Notes: a model not told the origin generated them from the sequence alone. A DNA stretch of 64,000 bases from Baia soyae (GCF_004341445.1 NZ_SLXV01000011.1:1-64000), one strand, 5' to 3'; shown: positions 52,848 to 62,660, counted from the first letter of the stretch. Numbers and translations: made by a program.

Positions 52848-54494
52848 CTACTCGATGTAAGCCCATTTAAAGCTGTACTCTTCACCAAATCCTGCTGAGT
52901 TAAATACCATATCTTTTACTTCTGGCTTCACCATGTAGTAAACAGAACGGTAGTACTCTGGGACAATTCCAGCATCCTCTAGAAGGATCTGCTCAGCTTT
53001 TCTTTGATTTTGGAGACGATCTTCAACATTTCCAGTCGTATTCTCTCTTATCTTTTTCACTAGCTCATCATACTCTTTATTAGACCATTTACCACGGTTG
53101 TAAGGAGCACCAGTCTCAAATAGATCTATAAAGCTTAGTGAGTCACTATAGTCTGCATGCCATCCAGAAGCTAAAAGGTCAAATTCACCCTTTTTCCCAC
53201 GCTCTAAGCGTTGCTTAAATGGAACAGAGGAAACTTTGATCTCCAAGCCTAGATTTTTCTTGTAAGCATCTTTCACATATTCTCCATGACGTTTAGCAGC
53301 TGTGGTATCATCCGTTACCATCTCTAAAACAGGAGCTTGAGAAAGTTTCAATTCTTTTAAACCTTCTTCAAAAAGACCTTTTGCTTTTGTTGCATCAAAC
53401 TTAGGTTCCTCTGGGAAGGCTTCGCGATATAACTTATTCGCATCGTTTCCGTTTGCTTTAATCTCTGGTGGAACTAATCCCCCTGCTGGAACGGACTTAT
53501 CTTGCAGGACGTTCGATTGGAACTCCTTCTTATCTAGCGCTAGATTCAATGCTTGACGAATCTTCTTGTTTTGAAGAAGCTTATTTTTTTGGTTCATTTC
53601 CAGATACCAAGATGATCCCTCAGCAACTGATACTGCTTCTTTTTTATCTTTATATTTTGGGATGTAGTCAGTGCCCAATAGTGTAACTTGGACTTGATTG
53701 GTATTATAAGCGTTGATGGTAGCCGAACTATCTTTCATGACCTTGGTCACAACTTTATTGAGCTTGACCGATTTTGCATCCCAGTATTGATCATTTTTCT
53801 CCATCGTGTAGCTCTGTTCATGCTTCCATTCGGTCAATTTGAAAGGACCGCTGTAAACGTTTGTGTTTGCTTCTTTGGCAAATTTGCCGGCTTTGCCGCC
53901 GTGTTGCTTCACAATATCTTCCCGCTGTGGTAGATAGTTAGGAAACGCTACCAAATCTAAGAAGTACGGAGTAACACGCTCTAGTTTTACTTCTAGAGTC
54001 TTGTCGTCAAGTGCTTTGACTCCAACCTCTTCTGCTTTTTTTCCTTTGTTTTCATTATAACCTTTACCATTTTTAAGGGCATGCAAGATAAATGCATACT
54101 CAGAAGCCGTTTCAGGTGCTAACGCACGCTTCCAAGCAAATTCAAAATCTTTTGCCGTTACAGGCTTTCCATCGCTCCATTTGCTGTCACGAAGTTTGAA
54201 GGTGTAGGTTAATTTGTCAGGGCTGATCTTTGGTTCTCCCTCAGCCAAGGCTGGTTCGATTGATTTCCCATCCTTAGAATGACGGTAAAGTCCTTCTTGA
54301 GTGTTGGCAAGGACGTTACGGGATGCACTGTCCGAGGATATAGCACTATCTAGGTTTGGTGGTTCAGCTCGATCTGTAACAACCAACGTACCTTTGTCTT
54401 TAGCACCTTTGTCTCCACCAAAGCTACATGCCGTAACACCTAGGCTTGCTACAAGAGTAACCGCAAGAAATGGAACAAGCTTTCTTTTCTTCAT
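52848..54494 (-). CDS. oppA: Oligopeptide-binding lipoprotein OppA
   Basis: A 548-residue solute-binding lipoprotein of family 5. The lipobox LGVTACSFGG (Cys23) is followed by a linker rich in Lys and Gly. SBP_bac_5 features are visible: LTYTFKLRDSKWSDGKPVTAKDFEFAWKRAL near 93-123 and the C-terminal EQILLEDAGIVPEYYRSVYYMVKPEV. It is the first gene of the operon and the most abundant product expected. It captures peptides and delivers them to OppBC. A region of about 500 bp without genes lies upstream and must hold its promoter. Confidence 0.93.
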   Translation of the reverse strand: MKKRKLVPFLAVTLVASLGVTACSFGGDKGAKDKGTLVVTDRAEPPNLDSAISSDSASRNVLANTQEGLYRHSKDGKSIEPALAEGEPKISPDKLTYTFKLRDSKWSDGKPVTAKDFEFAWKRALAPETASEYAFILHALKNGKGYNENKGKKAEEVGVKALDDKTLEVKLERVTPYFLDLVAFPNYLPQREDIVKQHGGKAGKFAKEANTNVYSGPFKLTEWKHEQSYTMEKNDQYWDAKSVKLNKVVTKVMKDSSATINAYNTNQVQVTLLGTDYIPKYKDKKEAVSVAEGSSWYLEMNQKNKLLQNKKIRQALNLALDKKEFQSNVLQDKSVPAGGLVPPEIKANGNDANKLYREAFPEEPKFDATKAKGLFEEGLKELKLSQAPVLEMVTDDTTAAKRHGEYVKDAYKKNLGLEIKVSSVPFKQRLERGKKGEFDLLASGWHADYSDSLSFIDLFETGAPYNRGKWSNKEYDELVKKIRENTTGNVEDRLQNQRKAEQILLEDAGIVPEYYRSVYYMVKPEVKDMVFNSAGFGEEYSFKWAYIE

Positions 54495-55001
54495 TAACCT
54501 TCCTCCTTAAAATGATAGAATAATAGCTACATTTTTCTTTGCTTGTACCCACATCACCAGTCTATGCTAACTGAAGACTCTCATCTGAAAGCATATCTTT
54601 ATCCAAATAAACGATTTGAATATATTTAGATAATTTCATTAGGCAGTCTGTTGTGATTAGGAATTGATTGCTATAAATTTAACTTAAAAGTGTTGATTTT
54701 GTAAAGAGTATTTTTTATCATCTCCTTATTCATTTTCATTTTCGGAAGGAATGGAAGCTTGGTTTTTCTAATGCATAAAAATACTTTTTCGCAAATGAAT
54801 ATGTCTTTTAGGCGCGTTGTTTCTATGATTTCTCCACATTCCATCCATCAATTCTTACAAGTTAATTTCGTAAAATCTCTCTTAATTCCCTCTTTTCCCT
54901 TTCCACATTTTACATATAGAAATATCATTCTAAATTTTTTATCTTAGTTTAATAAACTAAAAATTACAGCGATTAAGAGATATTTTTTGCAAAAAATAAC
55001 T
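54495..55001. other. Gene-poor region upstream of oppA
   Basis: About 500 bp with no ORF that has a ribosome binding site or family match. I see no clear hairpin, repeat or operator. It is AT-rich toward 54900-55000. The opp promoter is presumably in the first 150 bp. Confidence 0.5.
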
Positions 55002-55409
55002 TTATATATGCATTTCTTCCGTAGGAGGGGGGTATGATCGAATAAAACAAATTTGGGTACTACTTTGTTTTTGATTTACTTCCCATATCGATCTATCTAT
55101 GGATTTCCAGAAGGTAAAAAAATCGTGCATCTTATGGCATACTTGACCTACATTCTTCCTCGTAACTTGAAAGCGAAACCATATCACTCCCTTATGAACG
55201 ACTCCATGAACCATAGGAGGGATTTGAATGATGAAATCTTTGCCGTTATGTGTGAGGAAGATTCGCTTCTCCTTTACTGCGTATTGGAAAACCGCTTCAT
55301 CATCATATCCCCTCATCTGTACAGAACTAACAGTCTCTACATCATAGCCACGAGTGTCAAAGAAATCTTTCACTCGCGGAGTCACATTTTCATCTAGAAA
55401 CAATCTCAT
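55002..55409 (-). CDS. DUF5615 PIN-like protein, probable toxin of a toxin-antitoxin pair
   Basis: A 135-residue protein starting at the ATG at 55407-55409, with GGGGAGC eight bases upstream. It has the DUF5615 (Mut7-C-like, PIN-fold) opening MRLFLDENVTPRVKDFF, with conserved Asp, followed by DVETVSSVQMRGYDDEAVFQYAVKEKRIFLTHNGKDF, which carries the second acidic residue of the active site. The last 30 residues (from SIWEVNQK) look like an unrelated extension. The gene begins four bases after the stop of the DUF433 gene, the usual pair. The likely role is an RNase-type toxin. Confidence 0.82.
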   Translation of the reverse strand: MRLFLDENVTPRVKDFFDTRGYDVETVSSVQMRGYDDEAVFQYAVKEKRIFLTHNGKDFIIQIPPMVHGVVHKGVIWFRFQVTRKNVGQVCHKMHDFFTFWKSIDRSIWEVNQKQSSTQICFIRSYPPPTEEMHI

Positions 55410-55413
55410 TCCC

Positions 55414-55806
55414 TTAGCTCCCCATAAATGGATCATCTAGAACTCGAATAGCAAAGCTAAGTGCTTGTTGAATCTGTTCACGTGTTAATCCGTAATCCTC
55501 ACAAATCTCCTCTGTAGTCATCCCGTCACGTAAGCATGCCAAAATCATCGTCACTTGAATACGAGTCCCTTGAATGACAGGCATCTCGCTTACGACTTTT
55601 TGATCCATGCTAATTCCTGGTTGATGAGAGACAATCATGCGTAGAAATGATTTCATCTGGTTCATCCCCATGTCATTTGGATGGTAACCATTATAGTCGT
55701 GTAGGAAATCATTTATGCATTTCCCCCACTTTGGATCTTCAAGCAATTCTAACAACGAGAATGGTAACGTGGGCTCTTGGGTTTCTTTCATCTGTGACAA
55801 CTCCAA
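55414..55806 (-). CDS. DUF433-family probable antitoxin
   Basis: A 130-residue protein. The C-terminal 60 residues (about 68-126: VSEMPVIQGTRIQVTMILACLRDGMTTEEICEDYGLTREQ) are the DUF433 helix-turn-helix domain found in VapB-type antitoxins paired with DUF5615 toxins. An N-terminal extension of about 65 residues is unusual for the family, which often has 70-80 residues in all. It may bind DNA as an autorepressor. Four bases separate it from the toxin gene, so they form one operon. It lies between the opp region and the damaged ktr operon. Confidence 0.82.
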   Translation of the reverse strand: MELSQMKETQEPTLPFSLLELLEDPKWGKCINDFLHDYNGYHPNDMGMNQMKSFLRMIVSHQPGISMDQKVVSEMPVIQGTRIQVTMILACLRDGMTTEEICEDYGLTREQIQQALSFAIRVLDDPFMGS

Positions 55807-55992
55807 TCATCATTGCATCACTAGCATCAAGCAAATAAAATAAGTTCAACTGGGCATAGTATGGTTACATGCAATAAACTCATATTTCATCCATCATTTT
55901 CGGCTACATACCACACGTTCTATTTTATCAGTTCCTTATACACTTGTCAGATAGAAATACTAGATAATTAAGATATAGAGTAGGATGTTTCC

Positions 55993-56451
55993 ATGAATCG
56001 GACTCGTAAGCGTTTAAATCCCCCTACAATTCTCGTTATTGGTTTCGGCATTATCATTTTAATTGGCTCCTCTCTTCTATCTCTACCTATTGCTTCCAAG
56101 AGCGGGCTGGGAATCCCGTGGATCGATGCATTTTTTACTGCCACTTCTGCGACTTGCGTAACCGGATTAGTCGTAGTTGATACAGGTCATTCTTTTTCCC
56201 TCTTTGGACAAATGATTATTTTATTCCTTATTCAAGTAGGTGGGTTAGGCTTTATTACCTTCGCTACTTTATTTGCTATTTTGCTCGGAAAACGAGTCTC
56301 ATTTCAGGATCGTCTATTATTACAAGAATCATTAAACAATCTCTCTGTAGATGGAATCATTAAGCTGGTAAAACGAATTATGATGTTTACGATTGTCATC
56401 GAGACAGTTGGCGGAATCCTTCTTATCATCCCATTTACTATAAATCGATAG
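55993..56451 (+). pseudogene. Truncated KtrB/TrkH potassium channel subunit (N-terminal part)
   Basis: The first 152 codons of a KtrB-type potassium translocator. Helices near 12-30, 62-85 and 122-142 are visible, along with the first selectivity-filter loop TSATCVTGLVVVDTG near 53-67. The frame stops at 56451, whereas a complete KtrB has about 450 residues. Most of the remainder is missing. An inverted piece of the later part lies immediately downstream (56454-56640). The product cannot be functional. Confidence 0.85.
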
Positions 56452-56640
56452 GGAATCCGCCTCTTAAAAAAGCTAACATCCGCCTTCCCTGTGATTGAGA
56501 CCAAACCGCCCCCACTAATACGGCAAATGTACTCGTTTTAATCCCGCCCCCAAAGGATCCTGGTGAAGCCCCGATAAACATGAGTAGGATCAATAGAGAT
56601 GATCGGATAATCATAAAAACAAAGGGGTAGATCAGATGCG
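56438..56640 (-). pseudogene. Inverted internal fragment of KtrB
   Basis: Read on the minus strand this segment encodes IIRSSLLILLMFIGASPGSF and GGGIKTSTFAVLVGAVWSQS, the conserved third-to-fourth pore region of KtrB/TrkH. A one-base shift then gives GKADVSFFKRRIPYRF, which continues the same protein. It lies opposite to the N-terminal part just upstream (55993-56451) and to ktrA just downstream. An inversion plus deletion within the gene is the simplest explanation. The last few bases reach the ktrA start region. Confidence 0.75.
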
Positions 56641-57291
56641 TGAACAACACTTTGCGGTAATTGGACTGGGGCGTTTCGGTTCTAGTATCGCGACCACTCT
56701 CTATAAAGAGGGTAACGAGGTATTAGCCATTGATATAGATGAACCCCGAATTGATGAGATAAAGGAACAGGTATCGCACACGGTAATCACTGACTCTACG
56801 GATGAAGAAGCCCTTCGAGCGATCGGAATCCGCAACTTCGATACCGTGATTGTAGCGATCGGCGACGATATTCAAGCGAGTATTTTAACGGTACTCGTTT
56901 TAAAAGAGTTAGGAATTAGGCAAGTGGTTGCCAAGACACTTAATAAACGCCACGCCCAAGTACTCTATAAGATAGGTGCCGATATGGTTGTCTTCCCTGA
57001 ACGGGATATGGGAGAGCGCGTCGCTCATCATCTCATGTCTCCCAATGTACTAAACTTCCTCAAACTCGCGATGATTATAGCGTAGAGGAAATCAAAGTCC
57101 CTCGAAGTATGACAGATCGAAATTTACGAGAGATCAACTTACGTGCCAAGTACAATCTAAACGTGATCGCAATCCGTTCAGGCGACCAGATCGATATTGC
57201 ACCCCATCCAGAGCGCGTTTTAGGGGTAAATGATGTCTTAGTCGTCATCGGAGAAAATAGCGACTTAGAGAGATTTACAGATTTGGCTTAG
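56636..57291 (+). pseudogene. KtrA/TrkA potassium channel regulatory subunit, frameshifted
   Basis: The first 149 codons encode the RCK N-domain (HFAVIGLGRFGSSIATTLY, the NAD-binding Rossmann loop, then DSTDEEALRAIGIRNFDTVIVAIGDD) up to NVLNFLKLAMIIA and a stop at 57085. One base shift at about 57073 restores a frame reading DYSVEEIKVPRSMTDRNLREINLRAK to the RCK_C end (LVVIGENSDLERFTDL, stop 57291). Joined, it would be a normal 218-residue KtrA. AAAGGGG precedes the ATG. Its partner ktrB is already destroyed, so loss of selection explains the shift. Confidence 0.8.
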
Positions 57292-57508
57292 AATTCTAGC
57301 ACATGCATGCTCCCCTCTACTCGATGCTTTCACCTTTAAATCCCCCTTTTCCGATCTAATATCATACCTATCAATTTATGAATTTTTCCTTTCGTTATGC
57401 CGATTTTAGTGCGCATAATGAATGAAATTGACATATATTAGTCTCATAGTCAGTTCGATACTTGGGAGGATGTTAGTCAACATAATCAAGTAGAAGGGGT
57501 AGATCGAT

Positions 57509-58033
57509 ATGAAGTATGCCAAACATATCCAAAATCTTTTGACTTTAGAAGGTGTAAATCTTGATTCCCGCAAGGATGCTTCGCATTACTATCAGGCTAT
57601 GTGCCGTCTGATTCAAGCATCCAATTGTACGATTGAACGAATTACTCCTTATCTAACTGCACCTGTTGCTCCACTTGAATATGGACGAAACCAAATCTAT
57701 TGTTCTGATTTATTTGAGGTGATTGTGTTACATGTTCCACCAAATGTAGAAACTCCCATTCACGACCACGGAGAAGCGTGTTGTTGTGTTCAGGTCATAA
57801 AAGGAACTGCTTTAAACCGTGTATACCGGAAGGAAGCGGACGAAACACTACACATATTGAGCAGTAAGCATTTTGCAGCAGGCGAATTTTTCTACAGCCC
57901 ACATGGTCAAATTCATTCGATGTACAATCCAACAGATCAACCATTTGTTACCCTACATGTCTATACACCCCCCATTTCAGGCAATCATATTTACCCCCAT
58001 AATGTGCTACAATCGCACAAGGAGGGGGTATAA
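57509..58033 (+). CDS. Cysteine dioxygenase-family protein (cupin)
   Basis: A 174-residue cupin. The iron ligands of cysteine dioxygenase are present: His85 and His87 in IHDHGEACCC and His136 in PHGQIHSMYN. A cysteine cluster lies at 91-93 and Tyr152 in LHVYTPP, the positions where mammalian and bacterial enzymes form a Cys-Tyr cross-link. Bacterial members oxidise L-cysteine to cysteine sulfinate. AAGGGG lies upstream of the ATG. It is followed after two bases by an HpaB-family gene, so the two are probably cotranscribed. Confidence 0.85.
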   Translation: MKYAKHIQNLLTLEGVNLDSRKDASHYYQAMCRLIQASNCTIERITPYLTAPVAPLEYGRNQIYCSDLFEVIVLHVPPNVETPIHDHGEACCCVQVIKGTALNRVYRKEADETLHILSSKHFAAGEFFYSPHGQIHSMYNPTDQPFVTLHVYTPPISGNHIYPHNVLQSHKEGV

Positions 58034-58035
58034 AC

Positions 58036-59469
58036 TTGAAAACAAGGGAGCAAGAATTTTCCGAAAGTTTAAACGATCAAAGAAGCATTTGGCTAAATGG
58101 AAAACAAGTTCGTGTTCTAGAGGAAGATGCATTTCGTGGTGCGATTCAAACGGTTTGTAATCTGTTTCGGATGATGGATGACCCTGCCACCCAAGAAAGC
58201 GTTGCCTATGTGAGTCCTACTACAGGTGAATGGGTTCATCAATCATTTCATATTCCACAGTCCATCGTCGATTTACAAAAACGACGTGTTGCTTTTGAGA
58301 AGTGGAGCGAAGCAACGGACGGGATGATGAGCAGACTTTCTGATTATGCCCGCTCCCGTTTAACTGGATGGTACTGTGCTCGGAATCAATTCTCTACGTA
58401 TGATTCAGCATTTTCAGAGAAAATTGCTCGTTATTATCAACAAGCACGGGATGAAAATCGATTTATCACCGTTGTGCAAAGAGATGTTCAAATCAACCGT
58501 GCGAATCAATATGACCCTCAACTCTTACGTGAATCAGGCCTACTTCACATCACTCGAAAAACGCAAGACGGCATCTACTTAAATGGGGCTAAGATGATTG
58601 CGACAGCAGCCCCCTATACGCATGATTTTCTGATCTATCCCGTGGTTAGGTTAAATGAATCACAAAAATCAGTAGCGAATATGTTAATTGTCCCTGCGGA
58701 TTCCGCTGGATTACACATCGTTTGCCGGGAATCGTTTGCCAAGAGTGATCTCGAGAAACGTGACTTTCCCCTTAGCTCCCAGTATGACGAGATGGACGCC
58801 CTCCTTATTTTTGATGATGTCTTTATTCCGTGGGAATATGTGTTTATCCATGAAAACCCAGAAGCGATCTGGGCGATCAAAGAGAATCCTCACTCCATTT
58901 GCTTGGGATATCATCAAGCGATCATCCGCTTAAAAACAAAGCTAGAGTTTATCACTGGCTTAGCTTGTAAAATCGCTACTACTATTGGAGCTACTCAATT
59001 TCTTCATGTTCAAGAGAAATTGGGCGAACTGATCTCCCAAGTAGAAACCATCCACGCATGTATTATAGCCAGCGAAGCAGAAGGATCGATGACTGAAGAA
59101 GGCGTTTATCTACCTAGAGGAATCGCCATTGACACTGCTAAAAACCTTGGAACCACCTTCTACCCGCGAGCAGTTGAGATTCTCCAATTAATCGCAGCTG
59201 GTGGGGTTATTCAAACCCCCTCAAGTGTACAAGATTTTCAATCTCCGATATCGGATCTGATGAATCAATATTTCCGTGGTGCAGATGTAGATGCGGAAAA
59301 AAGGACCAAGCTATTTAAACTGGCTTGGGATGTCATCGGGACTCCGTTTGCCTCACGATCCGAGCTGTACGAGCGATTCTACTCTGGGGATCCCATCCGC
59401 AATCGGGCTGGGCAGTACTTATCGTACGATACGGATAAATTAACAAATATGATTGACAAGTATCTATAA
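58036..59469 (+). CDS. 4-Hydroxyphenylacetate 3-hydroxylase (HpaB) family flavoprotein
   Basis: A 477-residue flavin-dependent monooxygenase of the HpaB/PvcC/YoaI family. Typical motifs are seen: RDENRFITVVQRDVQINRAN near 144-163, DDVFIPWEYVFIHEN near 257-271, and the C-terminal FRGADVDAEKRTKLFKLAWDVIGTPFASRSELYERF with the conserved acidic and aromatic residues. It should use reduced FAD supplied by a reductase to hydroxylate a phenol or related ring. No HpaC-type reductase gene is near. Translation starts at TTG (58036-58038), supported by AGGAGGGGG seven bases upstream. The pairing with a cysteine dioxygenase is unusual. Confidence 0.88.
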   Translation: MKTREQEFSESLNDQRSIWLNGKQVRVLEEDAFRGAIQTVCNLFRMMDDPATQESVAYVSPTTGEWVHQSFHIPQSIVDLQKRRVAFEKWSEATDGMMSRLSDYARSRLTGWYCARNQFSTYDSAFSEKIARYYQQARDENRFITVVQRDVQINRANQYDPQLLRESGLLHITRKTQDGIYLNGAKMIATAAPYTHDFLIYPVVRLNESQKSVANMLIVPADSAGLHIVCRESFAKSDLEKRDFPLSSQYDEMDALLIFDDVFIPWEYVFIHENPEAIWAIKENPHSICLGYHQAIIRLKTKLEFITGLACKIATTIGATQFLHVQEKLGELISQVETIHACIIASEAEGSMTEEGVYLPRGIAIDTAKNLGTTFYPRAVEILQLIAAGGVIQTPSSVQDFQSPISDLMNQYFRGADVDAEKRTKLFKLAWDVIGTPFASRSELYERFYSGDPIRNRAGQYLSYDTDKLTNMIDKYL

Positions 59470-59476
59470 GCCTCTT

Positions 59477-59521
59477 AACAATAAAACAAGCTCTCCATAC
59501 ATGAGAGCTTGTTTTATTGTT
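59477..59521. terminator. Perfect bidirectional terminator
   Basis: A 19-bp perfect stem (AACAATAAAACAAGCTCTC / GAGAGCTTGTTTTATTGTT) with a 7-base loop. It serves the HpaB-family gene on the plus strand and the MMPL gene on the minus strand, which converge here. Confidence 0.95.
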
Positions 59522-59525
59522 TGCC

Positions 59526-62500
59526 TCAACCTTTTGATCTCGGAAATGGCCACCAATTTGCTTTCCCCAAACTCTTCACTAGTACGGGAATTAGTAGAGG
59601 GAGCACTACAAAGGTGTATAAAAATAGCCCAATTAAAATGATGGAAGCGATTTGAATAAGGGATAACATGCCTGACGGAATCATCGCCGCAAATGTACCT
59701 CCTAATATGACCACAGCCGAGATGATCACGGTCCCCATCTTCTTCATCGATAGTAGCATCGCATCCGTAACGGTTATATCTCGATACTCATTAAACCGAT
59801 CCATGAGGAAGATGCTGTAATCGACTCCAAGTGCCACCAACAGCACGAAGGAAAAGAAAGGTACAATCCAACTAATCCCGCTATAGCCCAAGATATCCAC
59901 GAAAAGCACTTCATTCATCGCCATACTCGTATAGTAGGTAAGAAGTAGTGATCCAATGATATAGATCGGCATCATAAAAGAACGGAATAGAAACGCTAAG
60001 ACAAGCCCAATTCCTAGCAACATAAGTGTAACAGTCCGAGAGTAATCTTGATTCGACATGGCTTTCAAATCGGCGTTCATACTTGTAATACCACCTACAG
60101 CCACTGTGGCATTTTCTAACTTGGTTCCTTTGGTGGCTCGATGGACAGCCTCTTTTAGCTTCTCTACTTGATCTATGGTTTCACGAGCATACGGATTCGA
60201 TTTGAAAACTACGTCCATCGTCATGGTCTTCCCATCAGGAGCTAAATACACATCTAATACGTTTTGAAAACCCTTATCTTCTACTATATCGGCTGGCATA
60301 TAAAATCCATCGACACTCGGAGTAGCGGAGAGATCTGTTAAATATCTTTGTGCAACTCCCAACCCGTCTGATACCTTATTTAGACCATCTGCCCCTTGAC
60401 TTAGGCCTGATTTTAATTCTCCTAATTGATCTCTTAGCTTGCCAAATCCGCCAAGTAGCTCTTTTTGACCATCATTCATTCTAGACAAACCATCGGTTAG
60501 ACGAGGTAGTTGTTTTACAATCTGCCCTTGTACATCCGCTGCTTTTTCCAGACCTTTCACTTGTTTCTCTATCCCTTGGGTAAAGGCATTTATGTCCTTG
60601 GTTACCTTATCCTCATTTGCCATCACAGTTTCCAAATTGGAACGGAATTTCATCATCTTATCCTTTTTCTCAAGAGCAAGCAGGATATTTTTCTTGATTT
60701 TTTGATAATCTCCTGAGTCAGATAAACCCTTTACACTCCTTTCTAAATTTAGGAAATTCTCTTCTTTTATTTGATCTAATTGATTTAACAAAGGATCAAT
60801 CTGTTGTAAATCTCGGTTTATTCCTTTATATGTTTTAGAAAAGTTTTGATACATCCGAAGCAGTTCCTGTGTCTTTTCTTTTGCCGTCTCTAGCTCCTTT
60901 TTTGCTTGTACAGAGCCCGTTCTCATTCCTTGCTCCATCTTGGACAAATACGTCTCAAGTAGGGTTAGTTTTGATTCTGCTAGACTCGTACCATCAATCA
61001 AGCGCTGGATCCCATCTGTTGCTCGTTTTAGTTCGGGCTCTTTCTTTGTTAATTCACTATTTGCTTCTTGCAGTCCATCCGAAATTTTTTCGACACCCTC
61101 TTTCCCTTTCCCTAACCCTTTCCCTAGCTTTTCTGACTGTTTGGTAATCAGAAATTTCTCAAAAGCCTCGCCCATAGGCCTAGTAATCGATCGAACAGAA
61201 GCAACCAAATCTACCTTATCTAACTCCCTACTAATCCGTTCTACCACATAGAAATAATCAACCGAATCCAACCGATCATCATTTTTGAAAACCAGCTTCG
61301 TAGGCATCGATTCCCCTGCACCAAAGCTAGTTTCAATCACGCGAAATGCTTTAATCGTAGGTACATTTTCGCCTATTTCTTCTATGGAATTAAACGACAC
61401 CTCTCCTTTATATGCAATCATAAAGGGGATACAGATAACCCCTACCACGAGTATAGAGAGAATGGGTCTAGATAATGAAAACTTCCCTATAAAACCCCAT
61501 AGTTTACTGTCCTTATGTTCTAATTTCCTTTTAGACGGCCAGTAAATTGCTTTACCCAGAAACGCCATAAAGAACGGCACAAGCGTAAATAAAGCGAGTA
61601 GCAATACGGCGACTCCTACCGCAACCGCAGCAGCAGACTGATACAGATTAAACTCAGAGAAGCCTATAGAAGCAAAGCCAACCATGACCGCAATCCCACT
61701 AATCAGTACAGTTCGACCTGCTCGTTTATACGTTTCTATAATGGCGGGAATTACTTGTCCGCTATTGATTAACTCTTCCTTAAAACGACTTAGAAGCAAA
61801 ATGCAATAATCCGTCCCAATTCCAAACAAAATAGCTACCAAGAAAATTCGTGTGTTACCGGAGATCGGAAAATCAAATTGGTCAACTAATATAGAAATAA
61901 CCGATTGGGAAGTAAGATAGGAGACTCCCACTGTTAATAGAGGAATAATCGGGGCAATAACGGAGCGAAATACGAGTAGCAAGACGAAAAGGATGAACAC
62001 AACTGTGATTCCCTCTGTCTTCTTTAATCCTTCTTCCGACTTTTGGAGCAATTGATTCGTAATAATCGACTCATTAGTATAAGCATATTTAACTCCTATT
62101 CCATCCAATGTTTGGGATAAGGACTTCGTAAGAGTAGACAGACTACGTTTTTTTTGATCGATATTTACTGAAGCAAGGATGGCTTTTCCATCTTTGGAAA
62201 CAAGAGCTTCTTTCAACTGACCCTCTTTAAAATGACTCGTGATCTTCTTAATCCCCAGTGATTCTTTATTCTGCTCTAAGCGGTTAATCGCCTCTTCTGC
62301 TTCCTTAACCTCATGATTCGTCAGTTTTTGATCGCTATAAAAAACTAGGGCAACTTGAGAAGAATTTCTTTTCCCATACCCTTCTACTATCAATTGAGAA
62401 GCAAGTTTAGATGAATATCCTTCTGGAACTTCTATCCTCCCTTTTTCACGTACTAAATCAGACATACTAGGAGCTATATAGACCAAACCTGCCACAATCA

Positions 62501-62549
62501 TCGCCCATGCTAGGGCAATCCACCAACGACCTTTTAACATCCTCTGCAA
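59526..62549 (-). CDS. MMPL-family membrane exporter (YdgH-like), copy 1
   Basis: A 1007-residue protein with two MMPL modules, each with six helices (first helix near 12-30, then about 176-345 and 790-1000). Between them lies a long extracytoplasmic part of about 450 residues that is coiled-coil-like, rich in Lys, Glu, Leu and Gly (KGLGKGKEGVEKISDGLQ) as in YhgE/Pip-type proteins. The first MMPL segment has GIGTDYCILLLSRFKEE and the second ALGVDYSIFLMDRFNEY, which carry the conserved Asp-Tyr pair for proton coupling. The likely start is TTG (62549) after GGGGGA. Substrates are probably lipids or envelope components. Confidence 0.9.
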   Translation of the reverse strand: MQRMLKGRWWIALAWAMIVAGLVYIAPSMSDLVREKGRIEVPEGYSSKLASQLIVEGYGKRNSSQVALVFYSDQKLTNHEVKEAEEAINRLEQNKESLGIKKITSHFKEGQLKEALVSKDGKAILASVNIDQKKRSLSTLTKSLSQTLDGIGVKYAYTNESIITNQLLQKSEEGLKKTEGITVVFILFVLLLVFRSVIAPIIPLLTVGVSYLTSQSVISILVDQFDFPISGNTRIFLVAILFGIGTDYCILLLSRFKEELINSGQVIPAIIETYKRAGRTVLISGIAVMVGFASIGFSEFNLYQSAAAVAVGVAVLLLALFTLVPFFMAFLGKAIYWPSKRKLEHKDSKLWGFIGKFSLSRPILSILVVGVICIPFMIAYKGEVSFNSIEEIGENVPTIKAFRVIETSFGAGESMPTKLVFKNDDRLDSVDYFYVVERISRELDKVDLVASVRSITRPMGEAFEKFLITKQSEKLGKGLGKGKEGVEKISDGLQEANSELTKKEPELKRATDGIQRLIDGTSLAESKLTLLETYLSKMEQGMRTGSVQAKKELETAKEKTQELLRMYQNFSKTYKGINRDLQQIDPLLNQLDQIKEENFLNLERSVKGLSDSGDYQKIKKNILLALEKKDKMMKFRSNLETVMANEDKVTKDINAFTQGIEKQVKGLEKAADVQGQIVKQLPRLTDGLSRMNDGQKELLGGFGKLRDQLGELKSGLSQGADGLNKVSDGLGVAQRYLTDLSATPSVDGFYMPADIVEDKGFQNVLDVYLAPDGKTMTMDVVFKSNPYARETIDQVEKLKEAVHRATKGTKLENATVAVGGITSMNADLKAMSNQDYSRTVTLMLLGIGLVLAFLFRSFMMPIYIIGSLLLTYYTSMAMNEVLFVDILGYSGISWIVPFFSFVLLVALGVDYSIFLMDRFNEYRDITVTDAMLLSMKKMGTVIISAVVILGGTFAAMIPSGMLSLIQIASIILIGLFLYTFVVLPLLIPVLVKSLGKANWWPFPRSKG

Positions 62550-62660
62550 ATTTAGTCCCCCGTTATAACTTGTTATATTTTTATATATTGTTTTAATTTC
62601 TATTAATTAATAAATATCTCCTCTAATCATGCTCTCTTGTCATGATTTAGACAAATACAG

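Noticed and set aside
54759..54947. 62-codon plus-strand frame in the gap upstream of oppA
   Set aside because: Low-complexity composition, no ribosome binding site and no family resemblance.
56304..56504. 66-codon minus-strand frame overlapping the ktrB remnant
   Set aside because: Its first 22 residues are the frameshifted part of the inverted ktrB fragment; the rest is antisense to the ktrB N-terminal part.
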